The position numbers and the translations under genes were made by a program. Below, piece after piece: positions 54,939-63,061 of a stretch of DNA of 64,000 bases; positions within the stretch are counted from its first letter, which is position 1; each line of letters begins with the position of its first letter. Under the pieces are notes generated by a model. The model was not told the DNA's origin, made no database searches, and was given only the letters and a program-made list of their open reading frames with translations. This stretch comes from Variovorax sp. DXTD-1 (GTDB taxonomy: Bacteria; Pseudomonadota; Gammaproteobacteria; Burkholderiales; Burkholderiaceae_C): positions 1-64,000 of the forward strand of contig NZ_RWKH01000023.1 in NCBI RefSeq assembly GCF_003984625.1, given 5' to 3'.

Positions 54939-56113
54939 TGGGCGGCACTCCCTTCAGCCTCGGTCTCGAGCGCCACGCGCTCGAAATAGGACCGCACCAC
55001 ACCCATGTAGCGCACATCGTCGAGCAGGAACGCGTCGTGCCCGTGCGGCGCGTCGATCTCGGCGTAGCTCACGTTGCGGCGGTTGTCGAGCAGCGCCTTC
55101 ACCAGTTCGCGGCTGCGCGCGGGCGAAAAGCGCCAGTCGGTCTTGAAGCTCACGAGCAAAAACTTGGCGGTGGCCTTCGCAAGCGCAGCGCTGAGGTTGC
55201 CGCCGTGCGCGCGTGCCGGGTCGAAGTAGTCGAGCGCGCGAGTGATCAAAAGGTAGGTGTTGGCGTCGAAATATTCGCTGAACTTGTCGCCCTGGTAGCG
55301 CAGGTAGCTTTCGATCTGGAACTCGATTTCCTGCGTGGAATAGCGGTAGTCCAGCGTGGCCGCCTCGCCTTCCACCGCGCTGCGCAGGATGCGTCCGAAC
55401 TTCTCGTTCATGACGTCGTCGCTCAGGTAGGTGATGTGGCCGATCATCCGCGCGATGCGCAGCCCCCTCTTGGGCACGACGCCGTGTTCGTAGAAGTGGC
55501 CGCCATGGAAGTCGGGGTCGGTCACGATCGCGCGGCGCGCGACTTCGTTGAAGGCGATGTTCTCGGCCGTGAGGTTGGGCGCACTGGCCACCACCACGGC
55601 GTGGCGCACGCGGTCCGGGTATTGCAGCGTCCACGACAGCGCCTGCATGCCGCCGAGGCTGCCGCCCATCACAGCCGCGAGCGTGCGGATGCCGAGCGCG
55701 TCGAGCAGCACGGCCTGGGCATCGACCCAGTCCTCGACCGTGACCACCGGAAAGTCTGCGCCGTAAATGCGCCCTGTGGCCGGGTTGGTGTGCATCGGAC
55801 CCGTGGACCCGAAGCAGGAGCCGAGGTTGTTCACGCCGATCACGAAGAAGCGGTTGGTGTCGACAGGCTTGCCCGGGCCCACCATGTTGTCCCACCAGCC
55901 TTCGGACTTGGCCTGGCCTTCGTAGACGCCGGCGACGTGGTGCGAGGCATTGAGCGCATGGCACACCAGCACCGCGTTGCTGCGGTCGGCGTTCAGAGTG
56001 CCGTAGGTTTCGTAGGCGAGCGTGTAGCTGCCGAGCGACGCGCCGCTGCGCAGGGCCAGCGGGCCCGCGAACTGCATCGACTGCGCAGAGACGACCAAAG
56101 AAGTTGACGACAT
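54935..56113 (-). CDS. metX: Homoserine O-succinyltransferase (MetX)
   Basis: Alpha/beta-hydrolase transferase of 392 residues, first committed step of methionine synthesis. Nucleophile Ser152 sits in [23 protein letters not shown] is the oxyanion-side loop and GHDAFLLDD supplies the catalytic His. MetX enzymes act as acetyl- or succinyltransferases; in MetW-bearing betaproteobacteria succinyl-CoA is the usual donor. The ATG at 56113 is preceded almost directly by a terminator T-run and no ribosome site, which fits control at transcription by the SAM-II-type leader (56117-56216). The stop overlaps metW. Confidence 0.94.
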   Translation of the reverse strand: MSSTSLVVSAQSMQFAGPLALRSGASLGSYTLAYETYGTLNADRSNAVLVCHALNASHHVAGVYEGQAKSEGWWDNMVGPGKPVDTNRFFVIGVNNLGSCFGSTGPMHTNPATGRIYGADFPVVTVEDWVDAQAVLLDALGIRTLAAVMGGSLGGMQALSWTLQYPDRVRHAVVVASAPNLTAENIAFNEVARRAIVTDPDFHGGHFYEHGVVPKRGLRIARMIGHITYLSDDVMNEKFGRILRSAVEGEAATLDYRYSTQEIEFQIESYLRYQGDKFSEYFDANTYLLITRALDYFDPARAHGGNLSAALAKATAKFLLVSFKTDWRFSPARSRELVKALLDNRRNVSYAEIDAPHGHDAFLLDDVRYMGVVRSYFERVALETEAEGSAAQ

Positions 56114-56116
56114 CAA

Positions 56117-56228
56117 TAAAAAACCCGGCCTCGCCAAAAACGAGCCGGGTTGTTCGCCCACTGACTGTCTTTAGCTGAATTTATAAAGCGCCCGCAAGCT
56201 GAAGCAAATCGGCGCAGCCGGCAGTATA
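56117..56228 (-). promoter_or_regulatory. SAM-II (SAM-alpha)-type riboswitch with downstream terminator and promoter, upstream of metX
   Basis: Read on the minus strand: TATACT (56223-56228) as -10, then an aptamer with 5' arm GCGCC (56211-56215), loop GATTTGCTTCAGCTTGC, 3' arm GGCGC, an A/T-rich loop TTTATAAATTC and the conserved GCTAAAG (56169-56175). This order matches SAM-II: P1 stem, GATTTG loop, CTTGC, then GCTAAAG pseudoknot end. A terminator hairpin (arms AACCCGGC and GCCGGGTT at 56122-56151) with a T-run follows and ends at the metX ATG. Excess SAM should stop metX-metW transcription or translation. The aptamer call is by eye. Confidence 0.78.
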
Positions 56229-56241
56229 TCGCTCTGCCGCA

Positions 56242-56805
56242 TTACCAGCCGACGATCATCACGATGCCGAGCACGAGGAAGATCGCCGCAGAGATGCCGT
56301 GCACGAGCGTGATCGGCACCCGCTTCACCAGCTTGTCGCCCAGCCAGACCACGGGCGCATTGGCCAGCATCATGCCGAGCGTGGTGCCCGTGACCACCCA
56401 GATGTAGGCGTCGGTGAACCGGGCGGCGAGCATGACGGTGGCGATCTGGGTCTTGTCGCCCATTTCGGCCAGGAAGAACGCGATGAGCGTGGTGCCGAAG
56501 ACGCCGTAGTGCGAGGCCGCGGGCGCGTCGTCTTCGTCGAGCTTGTCCGGAACCAGCATCCAGGCGGCCATGGCGATGAACGAGCCCCCCAGGATCCAGC
56601 GCAGCAGGTCGGGGCCGAGCCAATGGGTGATCCAGTTGCCGACGGCGCCGGCCAGGGCATGGTTGACGATGGTGGCAACGAAGATGCCGAGCACGATTGG
56701 CCAGGGTTTTCTGAAGCGGGCGGCCAGCAGGAGGGCCAGCAACTGGGTCTTGTCGCCCATTTCGGCGAGCGCGACCACGCCGGTTGCAACGAGAAAAGCT
56801 TCCAT
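56242..56805 (-). CDS. UPF0016/GDT1-family manganese exporter
   Basis: 187-residue inner-membrane protein with two repeats, each carrying the motif EMGDKTQ (AEMGDKTQLLALLLAARF and AEMGDKTQIATVMLAARF), the metal-binding hallmark of this family. Six transmembrane segments are expected. Bacterial members (Mnx/MneA-like) export Mn2+. The ATG at 56805 starts MEAFLVATGVVALAEMGDKT; a longer frame is not supported. The leader carries a yybP-ykoY riboswitch, which ties the gene to manganese excess. Confidence 0.92.
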   Translation of the reverse strand: MEAFLVATGVVALAEMGDKTQLLALLLAARFRKPWPIVLGIFVATIVNHALAGAVGNWITHWLGPDLLRWILGGSFIAMAAWMLVPDKLDEDDAPAASHYGVFGTTLIAFFLAEMGDKTQIATVMLAARFTDAYIWVVTGTTLGMMLANAPVVWLGDKLVKRVPITLVHGISAAIFLVLGIVMIVGW

Positions 56806-56820
56806 GAGGGCAGGGGTTCC

Positions 56821-57004
56821 TTGGGCCGAAGGACGCAATTGACCGTGCAACACCTTCGGCCAAATTCCCGAAGTTGCACGGTCAAAGGTCTCGCCAGGTG
56901 AATCACTGCGCGCGCCATGTCCCGTGTGGGGCAGGACAAGTCTGTTGACGCGGGCCCTTCTCGCGGTGGAAGGCGGCTACTCCCCAATGACGGAGCGGAT
57001 TCTA
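56821..57004 (-). promoter_or_regulatory. yybP-ykoY manganese riboswitch with alternative hairpins, upstream of the UPF0016 gene
   Basis: Minus-strand leader. TAGAAT (56999-57004) as -10 and a start near 56991; the aptamer has GGGGAGTAGC (about 56978-56987), GCGTCAACA (about 56943-56951) and GGCGAGACCTTTGAC (56881-56895), the core elements of the Mn2+ yybP-ykoY class. GTCA at its start pairs with TGAC at its end as P1. The expression platform holds one hairpin of CGTGCAAC with GTTGCACG and CTTCGG with CCGAAG (56844-56880); its CCGAAGG half can instead pair with CCTTCGG (56827-56833) near the ribosome site. Mn2+ binding would therefore release or hide the start. Confidence 0.8.
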
Positions 57005-57080
57005 CCTGCGGCTTTGCGGCCCCTTCGGCGCCGTTCTTGTAAGCGGGCGCTAGCTTCTTTTAATTTTCGGAAGCCCTACA

Positions 57081-57103
57081 GCAAGCAGCAAATTCCTGCT
57101 TGC
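57081..57103 (+). other. Hairpin in the leader region of the RRM gene
   Basis: GCAAGCAG and CTGCTTGC flank a seven-base loop and form a perfect 8-bp stem about 160 bases before the RRM start. It lies in a roughly 260-base region (57005-57261) between the divergent manganese leader and the RRM gene, which holds at least one promoter for the + strand; TTGCAT (57100-57105) and TAATGC (57123-57128) are candidate hexamers. Cold-responsive RRM leaders often fold this way, but no role can be shown here. Confidence 0.35.
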
Positions 57104-57261
57104 ATTTCGTGTATTTCACCCATAATGCACGAGCCTCCCTCTTCATTTTGCCGGGGCGGCAGTTCGGTGATCGGTCAGTTTCGCGCGACTCGACAGCTCT
57201 TGGTTGAGTGATGCTTTCGGGACTCCATCGCTTTTCTTGATGTGTTTATAGGAGTCCCTTG

Positions 57262-57843
57262 ATGGGCAACAAACTGTATGTCGGCAACCTGCCTTACTCG
57301 GTGCGCGACGGTGATCTCGAACAGGCTTTCGGACAATTCGGCTCGGTAACCAGCGCCAAGGTCATGATGGAACGCGACACGGGCCGCTCGAAGGGCTTCG
57401 GCTTCGTCGAGATGGGCAGCGACGCGGAAGCACAAGCAGCAATCAACGGCATGAACGGCCAGCCCCTGGGCGGCCGCAGCGTCGTCGTCAATGAAGCACG
57501 CCCAATGGAAGCACGTCCCCCGCGCAGCGGTGGTGGTGGAGGCTACGGCGGCGGCGGTGGTGGCTACGGCGGCGGCGGTGGTGGTTATGGCGGCGGTGGT
57601 GGCGGTGGCTACGGCGGCGGTGGTGGCGGCTATGGTGGTGGCGGCGGCGATCGCAGCGGCGGTGGCGGCCGTTCGGGCGGTGGCGGCGGCTACGGCGGCG
57701 GTGGTGGTGGCCGTAGTGGCGGCGGCGGCGGTGGTGGCGATGGCGGTTTCCGCAGCCCCTACGGCGCCGGTCCCCGTGGCGGCGGCGGTGGCCGCTCCGG
57801 CGGTGGTGGCGGTGGCTACGGCGGCGGGAACAGCGGCTACTGA
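57262..57843 (+). CDS. Glycine-rich RNA-binding protein (RRM domain)
   Basis: 193-residue protein: one RRM (about 1-80) with RNP2 LYVGNLPY and RNP1 KGFGFVEM, and a tail (about 92-193) of repeated Gly-Gly-Gly-Gly-Tyr units with Arg/Ser interruptions. RRM-only proteins of this type in Proteobacteria are often cold-shock induced and bind single-stranded RNA. The ATG at 57262 has AGGAG 8 bases before it. The low-complexity tail may drive phase separation or RNA clustering. The coding GGN repeats are not a CRISPR. A terminator follows. Confidence 0.93.
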   Translation: MGNKLYVGNLPYSVRDGDLEQAFGQFGSVTSAKVMMERDTGRSKGFGFVEMGSDAEAQAAINGMNGQPLGGRSVVVNEARPMEARPPRSGGGGGYGGGGGGYGGGGGGYGGGGGGGYGGGGGGYGGGGGDRSGGGGRSGGGGGYGGGGGGRSGGGGGGGDGGFRSPYGAGPRGGGGGRSGGGGGGYGGGNSGY

Positions 57844-57867
57844 GCCCTGCATTCCAGGCACACAGGC

Positions 57868-57896
57868 AAAAGGCTCCCGAGGGAGCCTTTTTCTTT
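57868..57896 (+). terminator. Intrinsic terminator after the RRM gene
   Basis: AAAAGGCTCC and GGAGCCTTTT around CGAG, followed by T-rich sequence. Confidence 0.85.
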
Positions 57897-57945
57897 GGCG
57901 CTCGCGAAGAATCCGCTCGCGCAGCCTTGCCGAGAGCCCTGCCGT

Positions 57946-58728
57946 TCAGCTTTCGCCGCTGCGCTTCTTGCGGGCCCGGCCCTGCACGGCGCGGTCGAGC
58001 ACGGCGTTCGGCAGCATGCGCATGAGCTTGGCGACAACGCCCATCTGCCAGGGAATCACGCGGTAACTGGTGCCGGCCTCGATGGCGCGCAGCGCCTGGT
58101 CCGCAAAATCTTCGGCCTTCATGAGAAAGGGCATGCCGTACCGGTTGCCCTGGGTCAACGGCGTGTCGATGTAGCCGGGGCAGAGGGTGACGACCTTGAC
58201 GCCGCTGCCATGCAGCTCGCCGCGCAAGCTCTCGCAGTACGCGACGACACCCGCCTTGCTGGCGCAATAAGCCCCGTGCCCCGGCAAGCCGCGTATGGCC
58301 GCGACGCTCGCGATGCCGACCAGCCGGCCGCTGCCGCGCTGCCTCATTGCCGCCACGAAAGGGTGAAAGGTGCCCATCAGGCCCACGTTGTTGGTGGCGA
58401 AGGTTCGCGCCATCACGTCAATGTCTTCACGTTCCGCCGTGTCGATGCCCACGCTGATGCCGGCGTTGGCAATGACTACATCGGGCAAGCCCTGGCGCTC
58501 GATGCATGCGGCGCCCGCGGCCAGGATGCTGTCGATCTGCGCCACGTCCGCGCTATAGATCCGGTAGGTGGCCGGATCAAGGTTGCGGGCGTTTGCCCAG
58601 GTTTCGATTTCCGCGGTGCGCCGCGCCACAAGGGCCAGCCGGTAGCCGGCTTCGTGGAAGCTGGCGGCCAGGGCCTGGCCGATGCCGCTCGACGCACCGG
58701 TGATGAAGACCAGCGGGGACGTAGTCAT
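57946..58728 (-). CDS. SDR family NAD(P)-dependent oxidoreductase
   Basis: 260-residue short-chain dehydrogenase. The cofactor motif TGASSGIG is at 10-17, NAG at about 87-89 (VIANAGISVG) and the catalytic Tyr/Lys pair in YCASK; a helical C-terminal extension ends in basic residues. Members reduce sugars, lipids or ketones; which one is unknown here. It lies 31 bases after lptC on the same strand, possibly co-transcribed with the LPS genes, so a lipid or sugar substrate in envelope synthesis is conceivable. Confidence 0.9.
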   Translation of the reverse strand: MTTSPLVFITGASSGIGQALAASFHEAGYRLALVARRTAEIETWANARNLDPATYRIYSADVAQIDSILAAGAACIERQGLPDVVIANAGISVGIDTAEREDIDVMARTFATNNVGLMGTFHPFVAAMRQRGSGRLVGIASVAAIRGLPGHGAYCASKAGVVAYCESLRGELHGSGVKVVTLCPGYIDTPLTQGNRYGMPFLMKAEDFADQALRAIEAGTSYRVIPWQMGVVAKLMRMLPNAVLDRAVQGRARKKRSGES

Positions 58729-58759
58729 GGGTGCGGGCGGCTTCCGGTGATTTTTTTCT

Positions 58760-59404
58760 TCAGCGCGGCTTGCCGCCCGAGGCGGCTGCCGACGGAATCA
58801 GGACGCCGCGCACTCGCCCGGTCAGGTTGGCGACCCCGCTCAGGTTGTCGTAGTCGAGGTTGTCGGCGGTGAACTGGTCAGTGCCGCGAATGAGGGTGAC
58901 GGGCTTGTTCGAGGTCACGCGTTCGGTGTCGAGAAAGGCATGCAGAAAGTCGCCGCGGAACTCGAGGCGCGGCGTGGCCTTGCCGTTGGGGCCGACGACC
59001 GGATCGCGAATCACGATGGCATTGCCGAAGAGCTGGATCTCGCTGCCGTCGGAATTCGACAGCCCGCGGTTGGCCGTGGCATGGGTCGTGTAGCCCTGCG
59101 GAGAGACGGAGCGCACGCGCACCTCGTCAACCTCGGTGGTGTCGGTGTCGGGGTAGTGACGGCCTTCCTTGCCGTGGAGTTCGCTGCGCAAGTCGCCGTT
59201 GGGCAGGTAGTTCTTGATGACGAAGCCGCGCATGAAATAGTCGGGCTCGTGGGTGGGCGCGGCCTTGACCGTGGGCTCGAGCAGCTTGGGCGCATTGCGC
59301 ACCAGCCAGTAGGTGCCGAGCGCCACGGCCGCCGTCAGGATGATGGGCAGGTAGATGGTGGCGCGGTCGACCGCGTTGCGCAGCAGGTTCCAGGCGCGGC
59401 TCAT
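58760..59404 (-). CDS. lptC: LPS export ABC transporter periplasmic protein LptC
   Basis: 214-residue protein with an N-terminal membrane anchor (about 17-36, IYLPIILTAAVALGTYWLV) and a periplasmic jellyroll (about 55-205) with HGKEGRHYPDTDTTEVDEV and ANRGLSNSDGSEIQLFGNA. It bridges LptBFG and LptA in LPS transport. The ATGA overlap with kdsC puts lptC and kdsC in one operon, the usual KdsC-LptC pairing. Confidence 0.93.
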   Translation of the reverse strand: MSRAWNLLRNAVDRATIYLPIILTAAVALGTYWLVRNAPKLLEPTVKAAPTHEPDYFMRGFVIKNYLPNGDLRSELHGKEGRHYPDTDTTEVDEVRVRSVSPQGYTTHATANRGLSNSDGSEIQLFGNAIVIRDPVVGPNGKATPRLEFRGDFLHAFLDTERVTSNKPVTLIRGTDQFTADNLDYDNLSGVANLTGRVRGVLIPSAAASGGKPR

Positions 59405-59949
59405 TGCGTGGGACCTCGCGCAGCGTCGAGCAGGCGCCGGTACTGGCCGCAGGCGGTCAGCAGCACGTCGCAGAACTCGCGCGCCGCGCCTTCACCGCCG
59501 CGCGCCCGGGTGACGTAGTTGACGGCGTCGCGCACTTCCACGTGCGCGTTGGCTGGCGCCGCTGCAAAGCCGACGCGCGCCAGCACCGGCAGGTCGGGCC
59601 AGTCGTCGCCGATGGCGGCGGCCTGGTGCCAGCCGAAGCCCAGCTGTTCGAGCATGGCCTCGGCCGCGGGCAGCTTGTCTTCGGTGCCGTAGCGCACATG
59701 CTGGATGCCGAGTGCCTCGAGCCGCACGCGCAGCGGCTTGGAATCGCGTCCGGTAATCACCGCCGGCGTGATGCCCGCCAGGCGAAGCAGCTTGAGCCCG
59801 TAGCCGTCGAGGATGCTGAAGCGCTTGAGGGTTTCGCCGTGCTCGGTGAAGTACACACCGCCGTCGGTCAGCACGCCGTCGATGTCGAAGAAGGCCACCC
59901 GCACATCCTGCGCGGCCAGCAAGGTTTCAGCCTGGAAGTCGAGCGGCAT
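59401..59949 (-). CDS. kdsC: 3-deoxy-D-manno-octulosonate 8-phosphate phosphatase
   Basis: HAD-superfamily phosphatase of 182 residues producing free KDO. The nucleophile is Asp22 in AFFDIDGVLTDGGV, with ITGRDSK and GDDWPDLPVL motifs completing the HAD site; no cap domain, as in KdsC tetramers. The ATG at 59949 overlaps the kdsD stop (TGATG), and its end overlaps the lptC start. It works directly after KdsD-KdsA in KDO synthesis. Confidence 0.95.
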   Translation of the reverse strand: MPLDFQAETLLAAQDVRVAFFDIDGVLTDGGVYFTEHGETLKRFSILDGYGLKLLRLAGITPAVITGRDSKPLRVRLEALGIQHVRYGTEDKLPAAEAMLEQLGFGWHQAAAIGDDWPDLPVLARVGFAAAPANAHVEVRDAVNYVTRARGGEGAAREFCDVLLTACGQYRRLLDAARGPTQ

Positions 59950-60947
59950 CAGATGACCTTCGCGCGCATCAGGTCGTTGATGCTCAGCGCGCCGATCAAA
60001 AGCCCCACGGGGTCGACGATGAGCACGCTGGTGATGCGGTGTTCTTCCATCAGCTCGGCCGCCTCGACCGCCAGCGCATCGGCGCGCAGCGTGCGCGGGC
60101 CGGGGTGCATCACGTCGGCGGCGGTCAGGCCGCGCAGGTCGCCGCCGGTCTCCACCTGCCGGCGCAAGTCGCCGTCGGTGAAGATGCCGATGGCCCGGCC
60201 GTCGGCGTCGACCACCGCCGTGGCGCCCAGGCCCTTGGAGCTCATCTCGCGCATCAATTCGCTGAGCGTTGCGGTGGGGGCCACGCGCGGCACGTCGTCG
60301 CCCGAGCGCATCACGTCGCTCACATGGGTGAGCAGCTTGCGGCCCAGCGCACCGCCGGGGTGCGAGCGCGCGAAGTCTTCGGAGCCGAAACCGCGCGCGT
60401 CGAGCAGCGCCACCGCCAGCGCATCGCCCATTGCCATCTGGGCGGTGGTGCTTGCGGTGGGGGCCAGGTTGAGCGGGCAGGCTTCCTTGGCAACGCCGGC
60501 ATCGATCACGATGTCGGCGTGGCGCGCCAAGGTGGAATCGGTGCGACCGGTCATGGCGATGAGGGGCACGCCCTGGCGCTTGACCACGGGGAGAATCACG
60601 GTAAGCTCGTCGACCTCGCCGCTGTTGGAGATGGCCAGCACCAGGTCGACCGACTTGATCATGCCGAGGTCGCCGTGGCTGGCCTCGGCCGGGTGGACGA
60701 ACATGGCCGGCGTGCCGGTGGAGGCCAGGGTGGCGGCGATCTTGCGGCCGACGTGTCCGCTCTTGCCCATGCCCATCACGACCACGCGGCCGCGCACTTC
60801 GAGGACCTTGCGCACGGCTTCGACGAAGCTCGGGCCCACGCGCGACTTGAGGCCGAGTACGGCATCGGACTCGATGTCGAAGGTGGCACGGGCCCGCGCA
60901 AGGATGGCGTCGGCGTCGACCACGGGGGGCAGGGGAGCTGAACTCAT
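59949..60947 (-). CDS. kdsD: D-arabinose-5-phosphate isomerase
   Basis: 332-residue KpsF/GutQ-type isomerase converting ribulose-5-phosphate to arabinose-5-phosphate, the first step to KDO. An SIS domain (about 40-180, GMGKSGHVGRKIAATLASTG and SNSGEVDELT) is followed by two CBS domains (about 205-330, DVMRSGDDVPRV and DVMHPGPRTLRA). It starts the kdsD-kdsC-lptC operon. The ATG at 60947 is in frame with the SIS domain. Confidence 0.94.
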   Translation of the reverse strand: MSSAPLPPVVDADAILARARATFDIESDAVLGLKSRVGPSFVEAVRKVLEVRGRVVVMGMGKSGHVGRKIAATLASTGTPAMFVHPAEASHGDLGMIKSVDLVLAISNSGEVDELTVILPVVKRQGVPLIAMTGRTDSTLARHADIVIDAGVAKEACPLNLAPTASTTAQMAMGDALAVALLDARGFGSEDFARSHPGGALGRKLLTHVSDVMRSGDDVPRVAPTATLSELMREMSSKGLGATAVVDADGRAIGIFTDGDLRRQVETGGDLRGLTAADVMHPGPRTLRADALAVEAAELMEEHRITSVLIVDPVGLLIGALSINDLMRAKVI

Positions 60948-61034
60948 CGGCGGATTTTACGGGGCGGCCGGCATCCGCCGTCATCGGGTGAAAGCGGCGC
61001 GCGCGGGGCATGGACATTGCTCTAGCATCCAGCC

Positions 61035-63020
61035 ATGTCTTCGTTCGATCTCACGCTGTTGTATTTGCTTGCCGCGGTCATCGGCGTGGTGATCTGCCGC
61101 TCGCTGAAGCTGCCGCCGATGCTGGGCTATCTGTCGGCCGGCGTGCTGATCGGCCCCCATGCGTTGGCATTGGCGCAGAACTCCGAGGCCATCCGCCACT
61201 TGGGCGAGTTCGGCGTGGTGTTCCTGATGTTCGTCATCGGGCTGGAGTTCAGCCTGCCCAAGCTGCGCGCCATGCGCAAGCACGTGTTCGGCCTCGGCCT
61301 GCTGCAGGTGCTGCTGACGATGACCCTCGCCACCGCCGGCGCGCTCTTGATTGCCTCGCAGCTGCCACCGGCCTGGCGGCTCGGCTGGCAGACGGCGCTG
61401 GCCCTCTCGGGCGCGCTCACCATGAGCAGCACCGCCATCGTGGTCAAGCTGATGGCCGAGCGGCTCGAGCTCGAAAGCGAGCACGGCAAGCGGGTGATGG
61501 GCGTGCTGCTGTTCCAGGACTTGGCCGTGGTGCCGCTGCTGGTGCTCATTCCCGCGCTGGGCGCGCCGCCCGAAGCGCTGGCCAAGGCGCTCGGCTTCGC
61601 GACGGTGAAGGCCATCCTGCTGATCGGCGTGCTGCTTTATGGCGGGCCGCGCATCATGCGCTGGTGGCTCACGCTGGTGGCGCGGCGGCGCAGCGAGGAA
61701 CTCTTCATCCTGAACGTGCTGCTGATCACGCTCGGCCTGGCCTGGCTCACCGAACTGGCCGGCCTGAGCCTGGCGCTGGGCGCCTTCATCGCCGGCATGC
61801 TGGTTTCCGAAACCGAATACAAACACCAGGTCGAAACCGACATCCGCCCGTTCCACGACGTGCTGCTGGGGCTCTTCTTCATCACGGTGGGCATGTCGCT
61901 CGACTGGCACATCGTGGTGGACCGCTGGGCGCTGGTGGGCGTGCTGCTGCTGATACCGCTGGCGTTCAAGCTGGTTCTGGTGACGGTGCTGGCACGGGTG
62001 CTGGGCGCCACCTCGGGCGTGTCGCTGCGCACCGGCCTCTACCTGGCGCAGGCGGGCGAGTTCGGCTTTGTGCTGCTGACGCTCGCACAGGAGCGCAGCC
62101 TGCTGCCGCCGTGGCTGGCCAACCCGGTGCTGGCGTCGATGGTGCTGTCGATGCTGGCCACGCCGTTCATCGTGATGTACACCAACGCGATCGTGCGCAA
62201 GCTGGTAGCGAGCGACTGGCTCCAGCAGTCGCTGCAGATGACGTCCATCGCGCGCAAGACCATCAACACCGCCAAGCACGTGATCATCTGCGGCTACGGG
62301 CGCTGCGGCCAGAACCTCGCGCGCATCCTGGAGCGCGAAGGCATTCCCTACATGGCGCTGGACCTGGACCCCGACCGCGTGCGGCAGGCAGCCGCGGCCG
62401 GCGATTCGGTGGTGTTCGGCGACGCGGCGCGACTGCAGGCGCTGATGGCGGCCGGCCTGGCCCGCGCCAGCGCCGTGGTCGTCACCTATCTCGACGTACC
62501 CGGCGCCATGAAGGTGCTGGCCAACACCCGCGCCCACGCGCCGCAGGTGCCGGTGATCGTGCGCACCCAGGACGACCACGACCTGGAAAAGCTGCAGGCG
62601 GCCGGTGCGACCGAGGTGGTGCCCGAGGCCATCGAGGGTTCGCTGATGCTCGCGAGCCATGCGCTGGCGCTTGTCGGCGTGCCGATGCGGCGCGTGATCC
62701 GCGTGGTGCAGGACCAGCGCGACGCACGCTACAACCTGCTGCGCGGCTACTTTCACGGGGCCGACGACGACAACGCCGACGAACTCGACCATGAGCGGCT
62801 CAACACCTTTACGCTCACGCCGGGTGCGCGCGCCGTCGGCCAGACGCTGGCGCGGATGGCGCTGGAAACACTGGGTGTGCGCGTTGCCGGCCTGCGCCGG
62901 CACGACGGCCAACCCCAGGTGCCCACCGACGACACGGTGCTGACGGACGGCGACACCCTGGTGCTGTCGGGCAAGCCGGCCGCATTGGCGGTCGCTATCG
63001 AGCGGCTGCAAAAAGGCTGA
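61035..63020 (+). CDS. Monovalent cation:proton antiporter-2 (KefB/YbaL-like CPA2 family)
   Basis: 661-residue inner-membrane antiporter. The N-terminal about 390 residues carry 12 or so transmembrane segments with the GLEFSL and FQDLAVVPLLVLIPAL regions; the cytosolic part has an RCK_N (TrkA-N) domain, HVIICGYGRCGQNLARIL at about 415-432, and an RCK_C-like domain at the end. The family exchanges K+ or Na+ for H+ and is gated by NAD(H) or glutathione adducts. YbaL is the closest type judging from the length. It is divergent from kdsD. Confidence 0.9.
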   Translation: MSSFDLTLLYLLAAVIGVVICRSLKLPPMLGYLSAGVLIGPHALALAQNSEAIRHLGEFGVVFLMFVIGLEFSLPKLRAMRKHVFGLGLLQVLLTMTLATAGALLIASQLPPAWRLGWQTALALSGALTMSSTAIVVKLMAERLELESEHGKRVMGVLLFQDLAVVPLLVLIPALGAPPEALAKALGFATVKAILLIGVLLYGGPRIMRWWLTLVARRRSEELFILNVLLITLGLAWLTELAGLSLALGAFIAGMLVSETEYKHQVETDIRPFHDVLLGLFFITVGMSLDWHIVVDRWALVGVLLLIPLAFKLVLVTVLARVLGATSGVSLRTGLYLAQAGEFGFVLLTLAQERSLLPPWLANPVLASMVLSMLATPFIVMYTNAIVRKLVASDWLQQSLQMTSIARKTINTAKHVIICGYGRCGQNLARILEREGIPYMALDLDPDRVRQAAAAGDSVVFGDAARLQALMAAGLARASAVVVTYLDVPGAMKVLANTRAHAPQVPVIVRTQDDHDLEKLQAAGATEVVPEAIEGSLMLASHALALVGVPMRRVIRVVQDQRDARYNLLRGYFHGADDDNADELDHERLNTFTLTPGARAVGQTLARMALETLGVRVAGLRRHDGQPQVPTDDTVLTDGDTLVLSGKPAALAVAIERLQKG

Positions 63021-63061
63021 GAGTACGCGCCCGGCAGGGGCGGCCGCGGCTTTAAGCCCGC

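Noticed and set aside
57520-57840. Short tandem GGC/GGT-rich repeats that look like a repeat array
   Set aside because: They are codons of the glycine-rich tail of the RRM protein; no spacers or constant repeat length as in CRISPR.
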